Part shown: positions 33,549-43,436 of the stretch, piece by piece
Numbering within the stretch: the stretch's first letter is position 1
Layout of the letters: the number at the start of each line of letters is the position of its first letter
Source: CAZSMC01 sp964607755
Lineage (GTDB): Bacteria > Zhuqueibacterota > Zhuqueibacteria > Residuimicrobiales > Krinioviventaceae
Length of the DNA stretch: 64,000 bases
Direction of reading: 5' to 3'
Assembly: GCA_964607755.1 (NCBI GenBank)
Contig: CAZSMC010000008.1
Coordinates: 27,984 to 91,983 of the forward strand
The notes under the pieces: generated by a model
Told to the model about the DNA's origin: nothing
Databases searched by the model: none
Seen by the model: the letters and a program-made list of their open reading frames with translations, nothing else
Program-made: the position numbers and the translations under genes

Positions 33549-35771
33549 TTGATAAAGAAAATTGCTGCTGCTTTGATTGTGATTGGCTTGCTGGCTGTGA
33601 TAATCAGCGACCAGGACCGTCGTGTGAAACCGCTGAATAAATTTGTCGCTCCTTTCATTGGTGTTGAGGGTGGCGGTCATGTTTTTCCCGGCGCAGCCCG
33701 CCCGTTTGGCATGGTTAAACTTGGGCCGGACTGCGGTGACAAGAGTTCGAATTCCGGTTACCAGTCAGAGGGGTTAATACAGGGATTTAGTCACACCCAC
33801 GTTAGCGGAACCGGCGGAGGTGCCAAGTACGGCAACATTCTCGTCACACCGTCCACGGGCGAGGTGTGTCTGTCAGATTACGGATCGCTGCGAAGTGATG
33901 AACGTGCTACACCTGGATTTTACGGTGTCCATCTTGATCGTTATGACATTGATGTGGAGTTGACAGTGACACATAGCGTGGGGTTTCATCGTTATACCTT
34001 TCCCGCAACTCAAAAAGCCAACATATTCGTTGATGCCGGTTCTTTTTTGCGGTCCGGACAGCAATGGGGCGAGGCACAGGATCTAGTTCATTCCTCTGTG
34101 CATATTCTTTCACCCACCGAAATTCAAGGCAGCTCCACGGTCCGGGGTGGCTGGAATAAAGGCGGACCTTACACGGTGTACTTTTACGCCCGTTTTGACA
34201 CTGAGCCCGATTCTGCCGGAATCTGGCGTGAAGATTCATTTCTTAATACAAACAAAGTGAGCAGCACAGAACCCACTGGTGCTTTTCTGACCTTTCAAAC
34301 TCGAAAAAGTCAAAAAATACAGCTTCAAGTCGGCATTTCCTTCAAGAGTGCGGCAAAAGCCAAAGCCAATGTTAAAGCCGAAACACCGCACGGGTCTTTT
34401 GAGCACACTTTTCTACAAGCTCAGCAGCAATGGAACAAAGCTCTCAATCGAATCATTGTGGAAACAGATCATTATGAATTAAAGCAGATGTTTTACACTG
34501 CGCTTTATCATTCCTTGTTGATGCCCACTGACCGCACTGCCGAGCATCCGGAGTGGCCATCGGACCGGTCTTACTATGACGATTATTACGCGATTTGGGA
34601 TACATTTCGAACACTGCATCCGTTGCTTACGCTCATTCAACCGGAACGTCAGAAAGAAATGCTGCAATCATTGTTGAATATTTATCAGCACGAAGGTTTT
34701 ATGCCCGATGCGCGAAGCGGCAACGACAACGGGCGTACTCAGGGCGGCAGTAATTGCGATATACTGTTTGCTGATGCCAAAGCGAAAAATCTGGCCGGTA
34801 TCGATTATGAACTCGCTTTTGAAGCGATGGAAAAAAATGCCATGGTGATCCCTGACGAACCGCAAAAACATGGCCGGGGCGGTCTCTCGGATTACAAATC
34901 GCTGGGCTATGTATCCACTGACTTTGAACGTGCCGGGACACGCACGCTCGAGTACGCCTATTGTGATTTTGCCTTGTATCAAACAGCTCAGTCTTTGGGG
35001 AAAACTGAAAAGATCAACCAGTACTGTCAGCGCGCAAATTATTGGCAAAATTTATGGCGGCCAGTTGAGCATAAAGGAATGCGCGGTTTCATCTGGCCGC
35101 GTCACCGGGACGGAGGCTGGAAAAAAGATTTTAATGTGTTGCAGTCAGGAAGCTGGCCGGATTTTTTCTACGAAAGTCATTCCTGGGAATATTCGTTTTA
35201 CGTGCCGCATGACGTCCATGCGCTGATCCAGGCGTGCGGCGGACGTGAAGCGTTCATCGCCAGACTGGATACGTTTTTTGTTAATCATTATTACAACGTG
35301 GGAAATGAGCCGGGATTTTTAACGCCCTGTTTGTACATTTGGGCAGGGCGACCACATAAAACAGCAGCTCTGCTACGGTCAATAATTGACAGGCATTTCC
35401 ACGCTGGCAGGGACGGCCTGCCCGGAAACGACGATGCCGGTGCCATGTCGTCATGGTTTGCTTTTCATTCACTTGGATTTTATCCTAACGCTGGTCAGGA
35501 TGTTTATCTGATTACGGCCCCAATGTATAAAAGAGCCGAGATATCTCTGGCACATGGAAAAAAACTGATCATCAAGACAAAAAATTTATCACCGGAAAAT
35601 CGCTTTATCCAATCTGCAACGCTAAATGGCAAGCCGTGGTCGCGGGCCTGGTTCCGGCACCGCGATATTCAGGATGGCGGGGTGTTTCAATTTATTATGG
35701 GAGCTGCACCTTCAAAATGGGGAACAAAGGAACCGCCGCCCTCGCTGAGCGACCCGGCAATGGATAAATAA
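33549..35771 (+). CDS. GH92 family alpha-1,2-mannosidase
   Basis: The 740-residue protein starts at a TTG with a signal anchor (IAAALIVIGLLAVII). GH92 hallmarks occur in order: VAPFIGVEGGGHVFPGAARPFGMVKLGPD, YQSEGLIQGFSHTHVSGTGGGAKYGNILVTP, LYHSLLMPTDR, YYAIWDTFRTLHPLL, GYVST, GRPHKTAALLR, and GLPGNDDAGAMSSWFAFHSLGFYPNAGQD. These calcium-dependent exo-enzymes release mannose from mannans or N-glycans, and all conserved acidic residues appear present. It lies just upstream of the TonB-receptor trio, as in glycan-utilisation loci. Confidence 0.95.
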   Translation: MIKKIAAALIVIGLLAVIISDQDRRVKPLNKFVAPFIGVEGGGHVFPGAARPFGMVKLGPDCGDKSSNSGYQSEGLIQGFSHTHVSGTGGGAKYGNILVTPSTGEVCLSDYGSLRSDERATPGFYGVHLDRYDIDVELTVTHSVGFHRYTFPATQKANIFVDAGSFLRSGQQWGEAQDLVHSSVHILSPTEIQGSSTVRGGWNKGGPYTVYFYARFDTEPDSAGIWREDSFLNTNKVSSTEPTGAFLTFQTRKSQKIQLQVGISFKSAAKAKANVKAETPHGSFEHTFLQAQQQWNKALNRIIVETDHYELKQMFYTALYHSLLMPTDRTAEHPEWPSDRSYYDDYYAIWDTFRTLHPLLTLIQPERQKEMLQSLLNIYQHEGFMPDARSGNDNGRTQGGSNCDILFADAKAKNLAGIDYELAFEAMEKNAMVIPDEPQKHGRGGLSDYKSLGYVSTDFERAGTRTLEYAYCDFALYQTAQSLGKTEKINQYCQRANYWQNLWRPVEHKGMRGFIWPRHRDGGWKKDFNVLQSGSWPDFFYESHSWEYSFYVPHDVHALIQACGGREAFIARLDTFFVNHYYNVGNEPGFLTPCLYIWAGRPHKTAALLRSIIDRHFHAGRDGLPGNDDAGAMSSWFAFHSLGFYPNAGQDVYLITAPMYKRAEISLAHGKKLIIKTKNLSPENRFIQSATLNGKPWSRAWFRHRDIQDGGVFQFIMGAAPSKWGTKEPPPSLSDPAMDK

Positions 35772-36071
35772 ACATTCCTTGTAAGACACGATTTGACATA
35801 AAAACCCGGATTTCATTTTACATTTATTTACTTTTCTGTTGACATTCTCAAACAAAATCGTATATTTACAATTGTGAAAGCGAAAACGATTAAGACATTT
35901 CGCATCCAATTTCCTGATTTACATTTTTATTCTTTCAAATCTGATTCTAACAATTATGAATGATATGATGATTCACATAACGTATCTTTCTCAAAGCATC
36001 ATAGCCTCGCAGTTTATCGCATAGTATTTTGTTATCGAATAATTAAGACAACAATATCAGGGAGTCACACG
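35772..36071. other. Intergenic leader before the TonB-receptor operon
   Basis: About 300 bp without a gene. It contains the promoter at 35839-35866 and an about 200-nt untranslated leader. The GTG of the receptor is preceded by AGGGAG. Confidence 0.5.
35839..35866 (+). promoter_or_regulatory. Sigma-70-like promoter of the TonB-receptor operon
   Basis: TTGACA (35839-35844) and TATATT (35861-35866) are separated by 16 bp. GAAAGCGAAAACGATT follows closely and could hold a regulator site, but I cannot identify one. The spacing and boxes are the only evidence. Confidence 0.5.
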
Positions 36072-38795
36072 GTGAAGCATGAAAGAAAAATAGTGTGGTT
36101 CGTTAGTTTGATCCTGCTGATTGCTTCTGTTTCTATGGCAGCAACAACAGGCAAAGTGGCCGGCACGGTCACCGATAAAGAAACCGGCGAACCCCTGGCA
36201 GGAGCCAATATCGTCATTGTGGGCACGAATTACGGTGCTGCAGCCGATGCACAGGGTGATTATTTTATCATCAACCTGCCGCCCGGCAAGTACACCGTCA
36301 AAGCGATGATGATGGGGTATGCTCCAATGCAGTACGAGGATGTCAAAGTCAGTATCAACTCAACTGTGACACTTGACTTTCAACTCACTTCCAAAGTGAT
36401 CGAGGGCGAGGTCGTCACTGTCTCCGCTTCAGCCATATCATTTAAAAAAGATCAAACCAGTTCAATACGAAATGTGTCCTCCGATCAGATGGACATATTG
36501 CCGATTGAAAATGTGCAGGACGTCATCGACATGCAGGCCGGTGTGGTGAACGGGCACTTTCGCGGCGGCAGGCGAGACGAAGTTTCTTATCTCGTTGACG
36601 GTATCCAGGTCGATAACTCCTTTGACGGCGTTGGTGGCATGGTGGATGTGGAGAGCGATGTCATCGAAGACCTGGAGATCATTACCGGCACGTTTAACGC
36701 CGAGTACGGCCGTGCCATGTCCGGCATTGTCAATGCCGTCACCAAGGATGGCGGGGACAAGCTTCATGGCAGAGTTACCGGTTATTTCGGAAATTATTAC
36801 ACCACGCACGACGAGCTGTTTATCGGCCTGAAACCGAGTGAGGTTTACCGGAACCAGGACTATCAGCTTCAGGCGGAAGGGCCAATTATCAGCCAAAAAT
36901 TGAACTATTTTGTCAATGTTCGTTATCAGGACAACAAGAATCACCTGAATGCCATCCGCCGGTTTTTGATGGACGATTACAGTGATTACTCGTTTGGAAA
37001 TCCGGCCCAATGGATCGACACCCATCGTGGCGACAGTTCGTATGTGCCCTTGAACAACGGCACGTACCGCTCGTTGTTCGGGAAATTGACCTACCGGCCA
37101 ACTCCGAACATAAAATTGTCGCTGCTCTACTCGGGTGAAGATGACGATTGGGGAAGTTATAGCCACACTTACAAGTATGCACCGGATGGAAAAGCGCGCA
37201 GTCACAAAGAAAACAGCATGAGCTCTTTTCAGCTCAATCACAGTGTCAGTTCGCGGCTTTTCTACGAGTTAAAAATCTCTTACGTCGATAATTACTATGG
37301 CAACTATTTGTATGAAAATCCTTTGGACGACCGGTACATCCATGACCGCTATCACAATGCTGCGGGTCCAGGATTTTACACAGGAGGCCAGGACAAAGGT
37401 CACACCCGGCGGAGCGTCAGGGACTGGACGACCAAGTATGATTTGACCTGGCAGTTGCATAAACATCACAGTTTGAAAACCGGTGTTCAGTATATCTCGC
37501 ATGATATTCACAATCGTCACCATCAGATTCAGAATAAATATCGCAATAAACCGGAAGAATACGACAATTATTATGATGAGGAAAAAGGCACCTATATTTA
37601 TCCGAATTATGAACCTGAGCTTTTAGGTGATGAAACGATTTACGGCGAGGTCTATCACGTCTATCCCAAAGAGCTGTCCGCTTATCTGCAGGATAAAATG
37701 GAATTCAATGAAATGGTGATCAACTTTGGTCTCCGCTACGATTCGTTCAATCCGGATACCAAATATCCAACCAACTGGCGAAATCCAGCCAATCAGTTAA
37801 GTTTTGAAAACAAAGCCTTTATGTCTGATTATGTGGATGCCGACACCAAACAACAGCTCAGTCCGCGATTTGGCTTGTCCTATCAGCTCAGTGATGCCGC
37901 GTTACTGCATTTTAGTTACGGCCATTTTTTTCAGGCGCCGCCGTATTACGCCTTTTTCCAGAATCATTCGTTTCTTGTGCAGCCAACGGATTACGTCACC
38001 GAAACCGGCAATCCCCAACTCGAAGCCCAGCGAACCGTTCAATACGAAATTGGTCTCTGGCAGGAAATCATCAAAGGTATGGGATTGGAAGTGAATCTGT
38101 ATTACCGGGATATTTACGATTTGCTGAGTATGCGAATCATGACCACATACAATCAGATTCGTTACGGACTTTATACCAACAAAGATTACGGTAACGTCAA
38201 AGGACTGGAACTGAAATACGATCTAGCCTACGGATACTTTAATGCGTATATGAACTATACTCTACAGTACACGCGCGGCAACGCTGATGATCCAACACAA
38301 ACTTTTACCCGGGCCGGAGATAATAAAGACCCGATTTCCCGGCTCATTCCATTGGCATGGGATCAGCGGCATACCTTTAATCTGAGTTTAAACTATGCAC
38401 AAAAGAATTATAGCGCTACCGTTTCAGGTTATGTGGATTCAGGTACGCCATATACCTGGGCGCCTATCGAAGAAAGCCGCCTCTCGCGGGTCAATCTTTA
38501 TCCAAACAATTCGACAAAGCCAATGCAAGTGACATTTGATTTTTACGGGTATTATGATATCGATCTTGCTGATCCATACAAGCTGCGGTTGAATCTCAAA
38601 GTTGAAAATCTGTTTGATCGCAAGAACGAACTATGGGTCAACCCGACAACCGGGCGCGCAAATGAAGCTATTATCCGTGATGTTGATTTGGCGAACCATC
38701 GCAGTTTGTTCAACGAATACCAGGATCGGATTATCAATCCGGCAGCGATTTCCGCTCCACGATATGTGAAATTTGGTGTGAGTTTTATCTTTTAG
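36072..38795 (+). CDS. TonB-dependent receptor with carboxypeptidase-like regulatory domain
   Basis: The 907-residue protein has a signal peptide (about 1-23) and a carboxypeptidase-D regulatory-like domain (about 28-110: GKVAGTVTDKETGEPLAGANI, LPPGKYTVKAMMMGY). A plug follows (about 130-235: ILPIENVQDVIDMQAGVV, YLVDGIQV, IITGTFNAEYGRAMSGIVNAVTKDG), then a 22-strand-type barrel ending in GVSFIF with a terminal phenylalanine. It imports a ligand across the outer membrane with TonB energy. A GTG start with AGGGAG upstream opens a three-gene operon with the sorted protein and a PorV/PorQ protein. With GH92 upstream, an oligosaccharide ligand is likely. Confidence 0.93.
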   Translation: MKHERKIVWFVSLILLIASVSMAATTGKVAGTVTDKETGEPLAGANIVIVGTNYGAAADAQGDYFIINLPPGKYTVKAMMMGYAPMQYEDVKVSINSTVTLDFQLTSKVIEGEVVTVSASAISFKKDQTSSIRNVSSDQMDILPIENVQDVIDMQAGVVNGHFRGGRRDEVSYLVDGIQVDNSFDGVGGMVDVESDVIEDLEIITGTFNAEYGRAMSGIVNAVTKDGGDKLHGRVTGYFGNYYTTHDELFIGLKPSEVYRNQDYQLQAEGPIISQKLNYFVNVRYQDNKNHLNAIRRFLMDDYSDYSFGNPAQWIDTHRGDSSYVPLNNGTYRSLFGKLTYRPTPNIKLSLLYSGEDDDWGSYSHTYKYAPDGKARSHKENSMSSFQLNHSVSSRLFYELKISYVDNYYGNYLYENPLDDRYIHDRYHNAAGPGFYTGGQDKGHTRRSVRDWTTKYDLTWQLHKHHSLKTGVQYISHDIHNRHHQIQNKYRNKPEEYDNYYDEEKGTYIYPNYEPELLGDETIYGEVYHVYPKELSAYLQDKMEFNEMVINFGLRYDSFNPDTKYPTNWRNPANQLSFENKAFMSDYVDADTKQQLSPRFGLSYQLSDAALLHFSYGHFFQAPPYYAFFQNHSFLVQPTDYVTETGNPQLEAQRTVQYEIGLWQEIIKGMGLEVNLYYRDIYDLLSMRIMTTYNQIRYGLYTNKDYGNVKGLELKYDLAYGYFNAYMNYTLQYTRGNADDPTQTFTRAGDNKDPISRLIPLAWDQRHTFNLSLNYAQKNYSATVSGYVDSGTPYTWAPIEESRLSRVNLYPNNSTKPMQVTFDFYGYYDIDLADPYKLRLNLKVENLFDRKNELWVNPTTGRANEAIIRDVDLANHRSLFNEYQDRIINPAAISAPRYVKFGVSFIF

Positions 38796-38828
38796 AAAAA
38801 AATGTGATCTAAAAACGAGGACGTCACA

Positions 38829-41800
38829 ATGAAGTTGGCACGAATACATTACATTATTTTTATGCTCTGCATTACGCTCGTATCGCTTGCGTGGGGACAG
38901 GGCAAACCGTACGACGGACCAGATGACCCGGCCGGTGACATTGCTGCAATTCGTGAAGGATACATGACCGGTAACCGGGTTTTTCTGTACTTCCAGAACC
39001 AGTGTGAACTCTCCGACTGGCCACGCGTTGACGTGTCCCGCTGGCCCAACGATTACACTGGCGTGAAAATGACAGACGGAATTAATATTTTAATTACCGC
39101 TCAGGTTTTTCTGGAGCAGGATACCATACCGGTGACCGATCCGGAGCGGATCGCGACTGAAAAACTGGATACGTTATGGTATTGCCAAACCGCTTTCCGG
39201 GGCGGTCTTGATCTCGACCCTACCGGCACGATTCAATGGGGCTTGTATCCGGTATTCGGCTATTTTAATGAAGAAGGTGAGCATCCGGCCATGAGCAACC
39301 GGCCTGAATCGTGGCCGCCGGCTGGCTGGCCGGCACGCGGCGACGAAACCAAATGGCCGGGGGTGTGGAATGGCCGTTTCGGCCTGGGTGTCAAATATGC
39401 AGACCTGGAAACGTACTTTGTTGCAAACGATGCCCAGGACCAGGAATATCTCGAAGAATCGGATACGCTGCGATATTATCCGCGACCGGGAGTGAAAATC
39501 GGCGACAAACGTCCAAGTGTGACTATTCAAAAAGGCCAGCCCTGGGGCGGACTTGGCGTGCGCGTTGAAACGCGCGGTTATCAGTGGAACAATCCACTGG
39601 CACGCGATGCTATTTTTTGGGAATACAATATTGCCAATATCAGTGAATACGACCTGCCGCAAGTCGCTTTTGGCTACCATGTTGATAACGCCATTGGTAA
39701 CGACTCGAATGATGAAATCGGTTATTTTGACTCTTTTCTCGATTTGGCATTTTCATGGGATATCGACGGTATCGGTCAGGGCGGCTTGAAATGCGGCACC
39801 ATGGGATTTGCCTTTCTGGAAAGTCCAGGCTTGCCCTATGACGGCATTGATAACGATCAGGACGGCCTGATCGATGAGCAACGCGACAATCCGGCCGGCA
39901 CATTAGTCGGCCCCACAGACGGCATTCATGATGTCGATGACTTTTTAAAATTTTACAGACTGGAATTGGATGACCTCGCCGAACACTGGTCCGGCGATGA
40001 AGACCAGGACTGGCAGGATGGCTATGACGCGAATGGTAATGGATTTTATGATAAAACAGAAAATCCCGGTGACGATGTCGGACTTGACGGGATTGGTCCG
40101 GCTGACTTGAATTACCCGGGACCGGATCAAGGCGAATGCAATCACAAACCGGATTATGTGGAAGGTCTGGGCTGCGAACCAAACTTTAATGCTACGGACG
40201 TGACCGAATCTGATATGCTCGGCTTGACCGCCTTTAGCCTGTTTCATGTCACCGAGCAACTGGACGGTAAACCAAAAACCTTTCACCAGGATTGGGTAAT
40301 GTGGCAGCTCACCGGTACCGGTATTCTCAAGGAATATCTCGGAGAAATTTCCAACTTGATCGAGGTGTTTGCTTCTGGTCCGTTTCCGCTTTACGCTGGC
40401 AGAACAGAACGAGTTTCCATGTCTATTCTGCATTCCTACGACGCCCTTTCTGACTTGAATCAGGACCCGCCAAGTGCACCGGTTCTGTTTGAATTAAAGG
40501 ACGTGGCCCAATTGATTTACGAAAAGGACTATCGTTTTGCCCAGCCGCCAATCATGCCGACGCTCACAGCTACGGCGGGTGACGGCAAGGTGGTGCTGTC
40601 CTGGGATAACATGGCCGATGTCGCTACCCGCGAACCCTTCCTTGGCGGGGTTAACGATTTTGAAGGATATAAGCTTATTCGCGCCACAGATAAAAAGTTC
40701 CAGGATGCCCAGATCATTACCGATGGTTATGGCACCCCAATGATGTACAAACCCATATTTCAGTGCGATAAAAAAGACCGCATCACCGGATTTACCGATT
40801 TTGGCCTGCTGAACGGTATGGGTTATTATTTGGGAGATGATTCCGGTATTCAGCACTATTATGTCGATGAAAATGTGCAAAACGGCAGGACATACTATTA
40901 TGGACTGGTGGCTTACGATTATGGTATTTCTGATACACTGGCACCTCCGGGCATTGCGCCGTCGGAAAATAATCTTGTTATAGAACTGGATGAATTTGAA
41001 GAAATTCGCAAAGTCGGCAAAAATATTGCCGTGGTTACTCCGCATCAAATTGCAGCCGGTTATACACCACCTTCGATCGACATTTTAGCGAACAGTATAA
41101 AAACGTCAGCAGGTTATGCAAAACCGCGGGTGGTTTCGAGCAATGCTCTCAAACCGAATCATGTCTATACATTTAAATTTAAAGCAGACACGATTTTCCA
41201 CCATAACCGCAAAGCCTCAGGCATTTACTATCTCACTAACGGTTATATTATCTATGATGTGACCGATAGCAACCGTGTTGTTGTGGAAAGTGATCCGGGG
41301 GGATTTATTGGAGACAACCTGGTATATGATGCCATTGAGGAAGATGTGGTGAATCCGCGCAAGGAATGGTACATGAAAATAGGCAGTGAGATTCAATCGG
41401 ATGTCGCTGACGGCGTGGTTATGGATATGATGTCAAATTTAATCACGACCAAATTCGGCAGTATGGATATGATCAACTCCGGCTGGGCAGTCGGTGGCTC
41501 AGAGATGACGATGATTACGACAGATGATGCTATAAAATATTTTCCCTGGGATTATGAATTCATCGTGACCAACGACCCTGAAGCCTATACCACGAAAACA
41601 CGGCGCTTCCGCGCGGTTGAGGATACCTCCGGCCGTATTGATGAAGAACTGATTTTTAAAGATTTATCCTATCCTTTCTTTATGATTAACAAGTCATTTC
41701 CTCTCAAAGACGGCGAGTTCGATACCCTGGATATCGTCGGTATCGATGAAAATGAAAACGGTACGTTTGACCTTGTTGGTGACCGCGTGCTGTTCGGTGT

Positions 41801-42296
41801 GCGTGATGATACACGTGGCGACTGGTATGAAACCATTTTTGTGGCATGGTTTCATGAAGAACCGCAGCCAGGAGACGTTTACTATGCTACGTTCAACCGG
41901 CCGCATTTTGTCACTGATTCTCTCACCTACAAAGTACTGCCCGACGGCAAGACCAACAAGGCAGCTCTTGTAGACGAAATGAAAAAAATAAAGGTAGTGC
42001 CCAATCCGTACGTGGCGACTAATGATATGGAACCGTCCATGCAAAACTGGTTCCGCAATCAGAGGCGCCGGATTATGTTCACACACTTGCCTGCTGAATG
42101 CACTATAAAAATATTCACAGCCAGCGGTATTTTCGTGGATGAAATTAAAGTGGAAAACGCCAGCAATAACGGCGTGGCACACTGGAACGTGGAAACCAGC
42201 GAAGGACTCGATGTCGCTGCCGGAATGTATGTTTACCACATCGAGTCGCATGCCACAGGCGCTGAAAAGCTTGGCAAGTTTGCTATCATCAAATAA
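38829..42296 (+). CDS. Large secreted surface protein with C-terminal T9SS/FlgD-like sorting domain
   Basis: The 1155-residue protein has a signal peptide (IFMLCITLVSLAWG) and a long beta-rich body. Short acidic loops of the calcium-binding type occur (DNDQDGLIDE, DEDQDWQDGYDANGNGFYD). A fibronectin-like domain follows near residues 590-720 (VVLSWDN, DFEGYKLIRATDKKF, TYYYGLVAYDYG). The last about 100 residues, PNPYV through TIKIFTASGIFVDEI to WNVETSEGLDVAAGMYVYHIE, match a type IX secretion-like C-terminal domain. Such proteins sit between a TonB receptor and a PorV/PorQ gene in Calditrichota/KSB1-type genomes. A surface glycan-capture role is inferred; no catalytic motif is seen. Confidence 0.8.
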   Translation: MKLARIHYIIFMLCITLVSLAWGQGKPYDGPDDPAGDIAAIREGYMTGNRVFLYFQNQCELSDWPRVDVSRWPNDYTGVKMTDGINILITAQVFLEQDTIPVTDPERIATEKLDTLWYCQTAFRGGLDLDPTGTIQWGLYPVFGYFNEEGEHPAMSNRPESWPPAGWPARGDETKWPGVWNGRFGLGVKYADLETYFVANDAQDQEYLEESDTLRYYPRPGVKIGDKRPSVTIQKGQPWGGLGVRVETRGYQWNNPLARDAIFWEYNIANISEYDLPQVAFGYHVDNAIGNDSNDEIGYFDSFLDLAFSWDIDGIGQGGLKCGTMGFAFLESPGLPYDGIDNDQDGLIDEQRDNPAGTLVGPTDGIHDVDDFLKFYRLELDDLAEHWSGDEDQDWQDGYDANGNGFYDKTENPGDDVGLDGIGPADLNYPGPDQGECNHKPDYVEGLGCEPNFNATDVTESDMLGLTAFSLFHVTEQLDGKPKTFHQDWVMWQLTGTGILKEYLGEISNLIEVFASGPFPLYAGRTERVSMSILHSYDALSDLNQDPPSAPVLFELKDVAQLIYEKDYRFAQPPIMPTLTATAGDGKVVLSWDNMADVATREPFLGGVNDFEGYKLIRATDKKFQDAQIITDGYGTPMMYKPIFQCDKKDRITGFTDFGLLNGMGYYLGDDSGIQHYYVDENVQNGRTYYYGLVAYDYGISDTLAPPGIAPSENNLVIELDEFEEIRKVGKNIAVVTPHQIAAGYTPPSIDILANSIKTSAGYAKPRVVSSNALKPNHVYTFKFKADTIFHHNRKASGIYYLTNGYIIYDVTDSNRVVVESDPGGFIGDNLVYDAIEEDVVNPRKEWYMKIGSEIQSDVADGVVMDMMSNLITTKFGSMDMINSGWAVGGSEMTMITTDDAIKYFPWDYEFIVTNDPEAYTTKTRRFRAVEDTSGRIDEELIFKDLSYPFFMINKSFPLKDGEFDTLDIVGIDENENGTFDLVGDRVLFGVRDDTRGDWYETIFVAWFHEEPQPGDVYYATFNRPHFVTDSLTYKVLPDGKTNKAALVDEMKKIKVVPNPYVATNDMEPSMQNWFRNQRRRIMFTHLPAECTIKIFTASGIFVDEIKVENASNNGVAHWNVETSEGLDVAAGMYVYHIESHATGAEKLGKFAIIK

Positions 42297-42313
42297 TCGG
42301 ATAGGAGTTTATT

Positions 42314-43375
42314 ATGATTGACAATAAAAAGAAAATACTCGCTTTTTTTGTGCTCCTGGTATTGGTTGCCGGACTTGCCCTTGCCCAGGAGCCATACCGC
42401 CGGGGAACAACAGCCGGCAATTTTCTGGAAATAGGCTATGGCAGTCGGGGGGCAGCCATGGGCGATGCGGTTGTTGCCACAACAAATGATATTGAATCTG
42501 TGTACTGGAATCCGGCCGGCCTGGCGTTGATGCGCAAAAGCGAAGCCGCCTTTAGCATGCAGCCGTGGTTCGTGGATATCAACACCAATTTTGCAGCCGC
42601 CGCTTTGGTCTTTCCGCGCTACGGCACGTTTGCGTTTTCCTTCTATCAGATGGATTACGGCAAAGAAGCGGTCACCACTCTGGATATGCAGGAAGGCACA
42701 GGCGAGCATTACAGCGCAAACGATTTTGCGTTTTCTCTGTCATATGCGCGCCGACTGGCGCAGTGGTTTGCGTTTGGCGCGTCTGGGAAATTTGTCACCT
42801 CGAACATCTGGCACACCAATGCCAATGCCATGGCTGTTGACCTGGGAACTATGGTCAATACCTTCTTTTTCTCGCCCACAGGCGAGCGCACCGACGGATT
42901 GACTATCGGTATGAGCATCTCCAATTACGGAACGCGCATGCAATATCAGGGTATGGACCTGCTTCGTCCCATCGACCCAAATCCCGACCAGGCCGGTGAG
43001 TTTGGCAATGTCGAAGGCCAGTATAAAACCCAGTCCTGGGAATTGCCGCTGATATTTCGCATCGGCATTGCCGTGCACCCGATTGTGACCACCAACTCTA
43101 GATTAAGCATGGAAGTCAATGCCCTGCATCCGAATAACAATAGCGAGTCTGTCAATGTTGGCGGCCAATACCGTTACACGCTACCGACTTTTGGCAGTTT
43201 TTATCTCCGCGCGGGATACAAAGGCTTGTTCATGCCGGAATCAGAGTTTGGCATGTCCTACGGATTTGGTGTGCTATGGCGCGTCGGCAGTCTGGGTATG
43301 AAACTGAATTACGCATTCCGGGATATCGGTATTCTCGGAAACGTGAACTCGTACTCGTTTAGTTTGATGTTTTAA
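42314..43375 (+). CDS. PorV/PorQ (UPF0164) family outer-membrane protein
   Basis: The 353-residue protein has a signal peptide (FFVLLVLVAGLALAQ) and the family's N-terminal signature: FLEIGYGSRGAAMGDAVVA and SVYWNPAGLALMR. Repeated amphipathic strands follow, ending in NSYSFSLMF with an aromatic terminal residue. It is 14 bp from the sorted-protein gene with AGGAG upstream, in an operon with the TonB receptor. In Bacteroidota, PorV links type IX substrates to the translocon and attachment complex. A dedicated partner for the 38829-42296 protein is a reasonable inference. A strong terminator follows. Confidence 0.88.
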   Translation: MIDNKKKILAFFVLLVLVAGLALAQEPYRRGTTAGNFLEIGYGSRGAAMGDAVVATTNDIESVYWNPAGLALMRKSEAAFSMQPWFVDINTNFAAAALVFPRYGTFAFSFYQMDYGKEAVTTLDMQEGTGEHYSANDFAFSLSYARRLAQWFAFGASGKFVTSNIWHTNANAMAVDLGTMVNTFFFSPTGERTDGLTIGMSISNYGTRMQYQGMDLLRPIDPNPDQAGEFGNVEGQYKTQSWELPLIFRIGIAVHPIVTTNSRLSMEVNALHPNNNSESVNVGGQYRYTLPTFGSFYLRAGYKGLFMPESEFGMSYGFGVLWRVGSLGMKLNYAFRDIGILGNVNSYSFSLMF

Positions 43376-43395
43376 TCAACATAAGATAAAATGAC

Positions 43396-43429
43396 AATCC
43401 CCGGCCGAGTTTATAGCCGGGGATTTTTT
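43396..43429 (+). terminator. Terminator of the TonB-receptor/PorV operon
   Basis: AATCCCCGGC (43396-43405) pairs with GCCGGGGATT (43416-43425), followed by a T run. It lies 20 nt after the PorV-family stop codon. The right arm GCCGGGGATTTTTT recurs in the tandem units that follow. Confidence 0.9.
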
Positions 43430-43436
43430 ATTTCAG

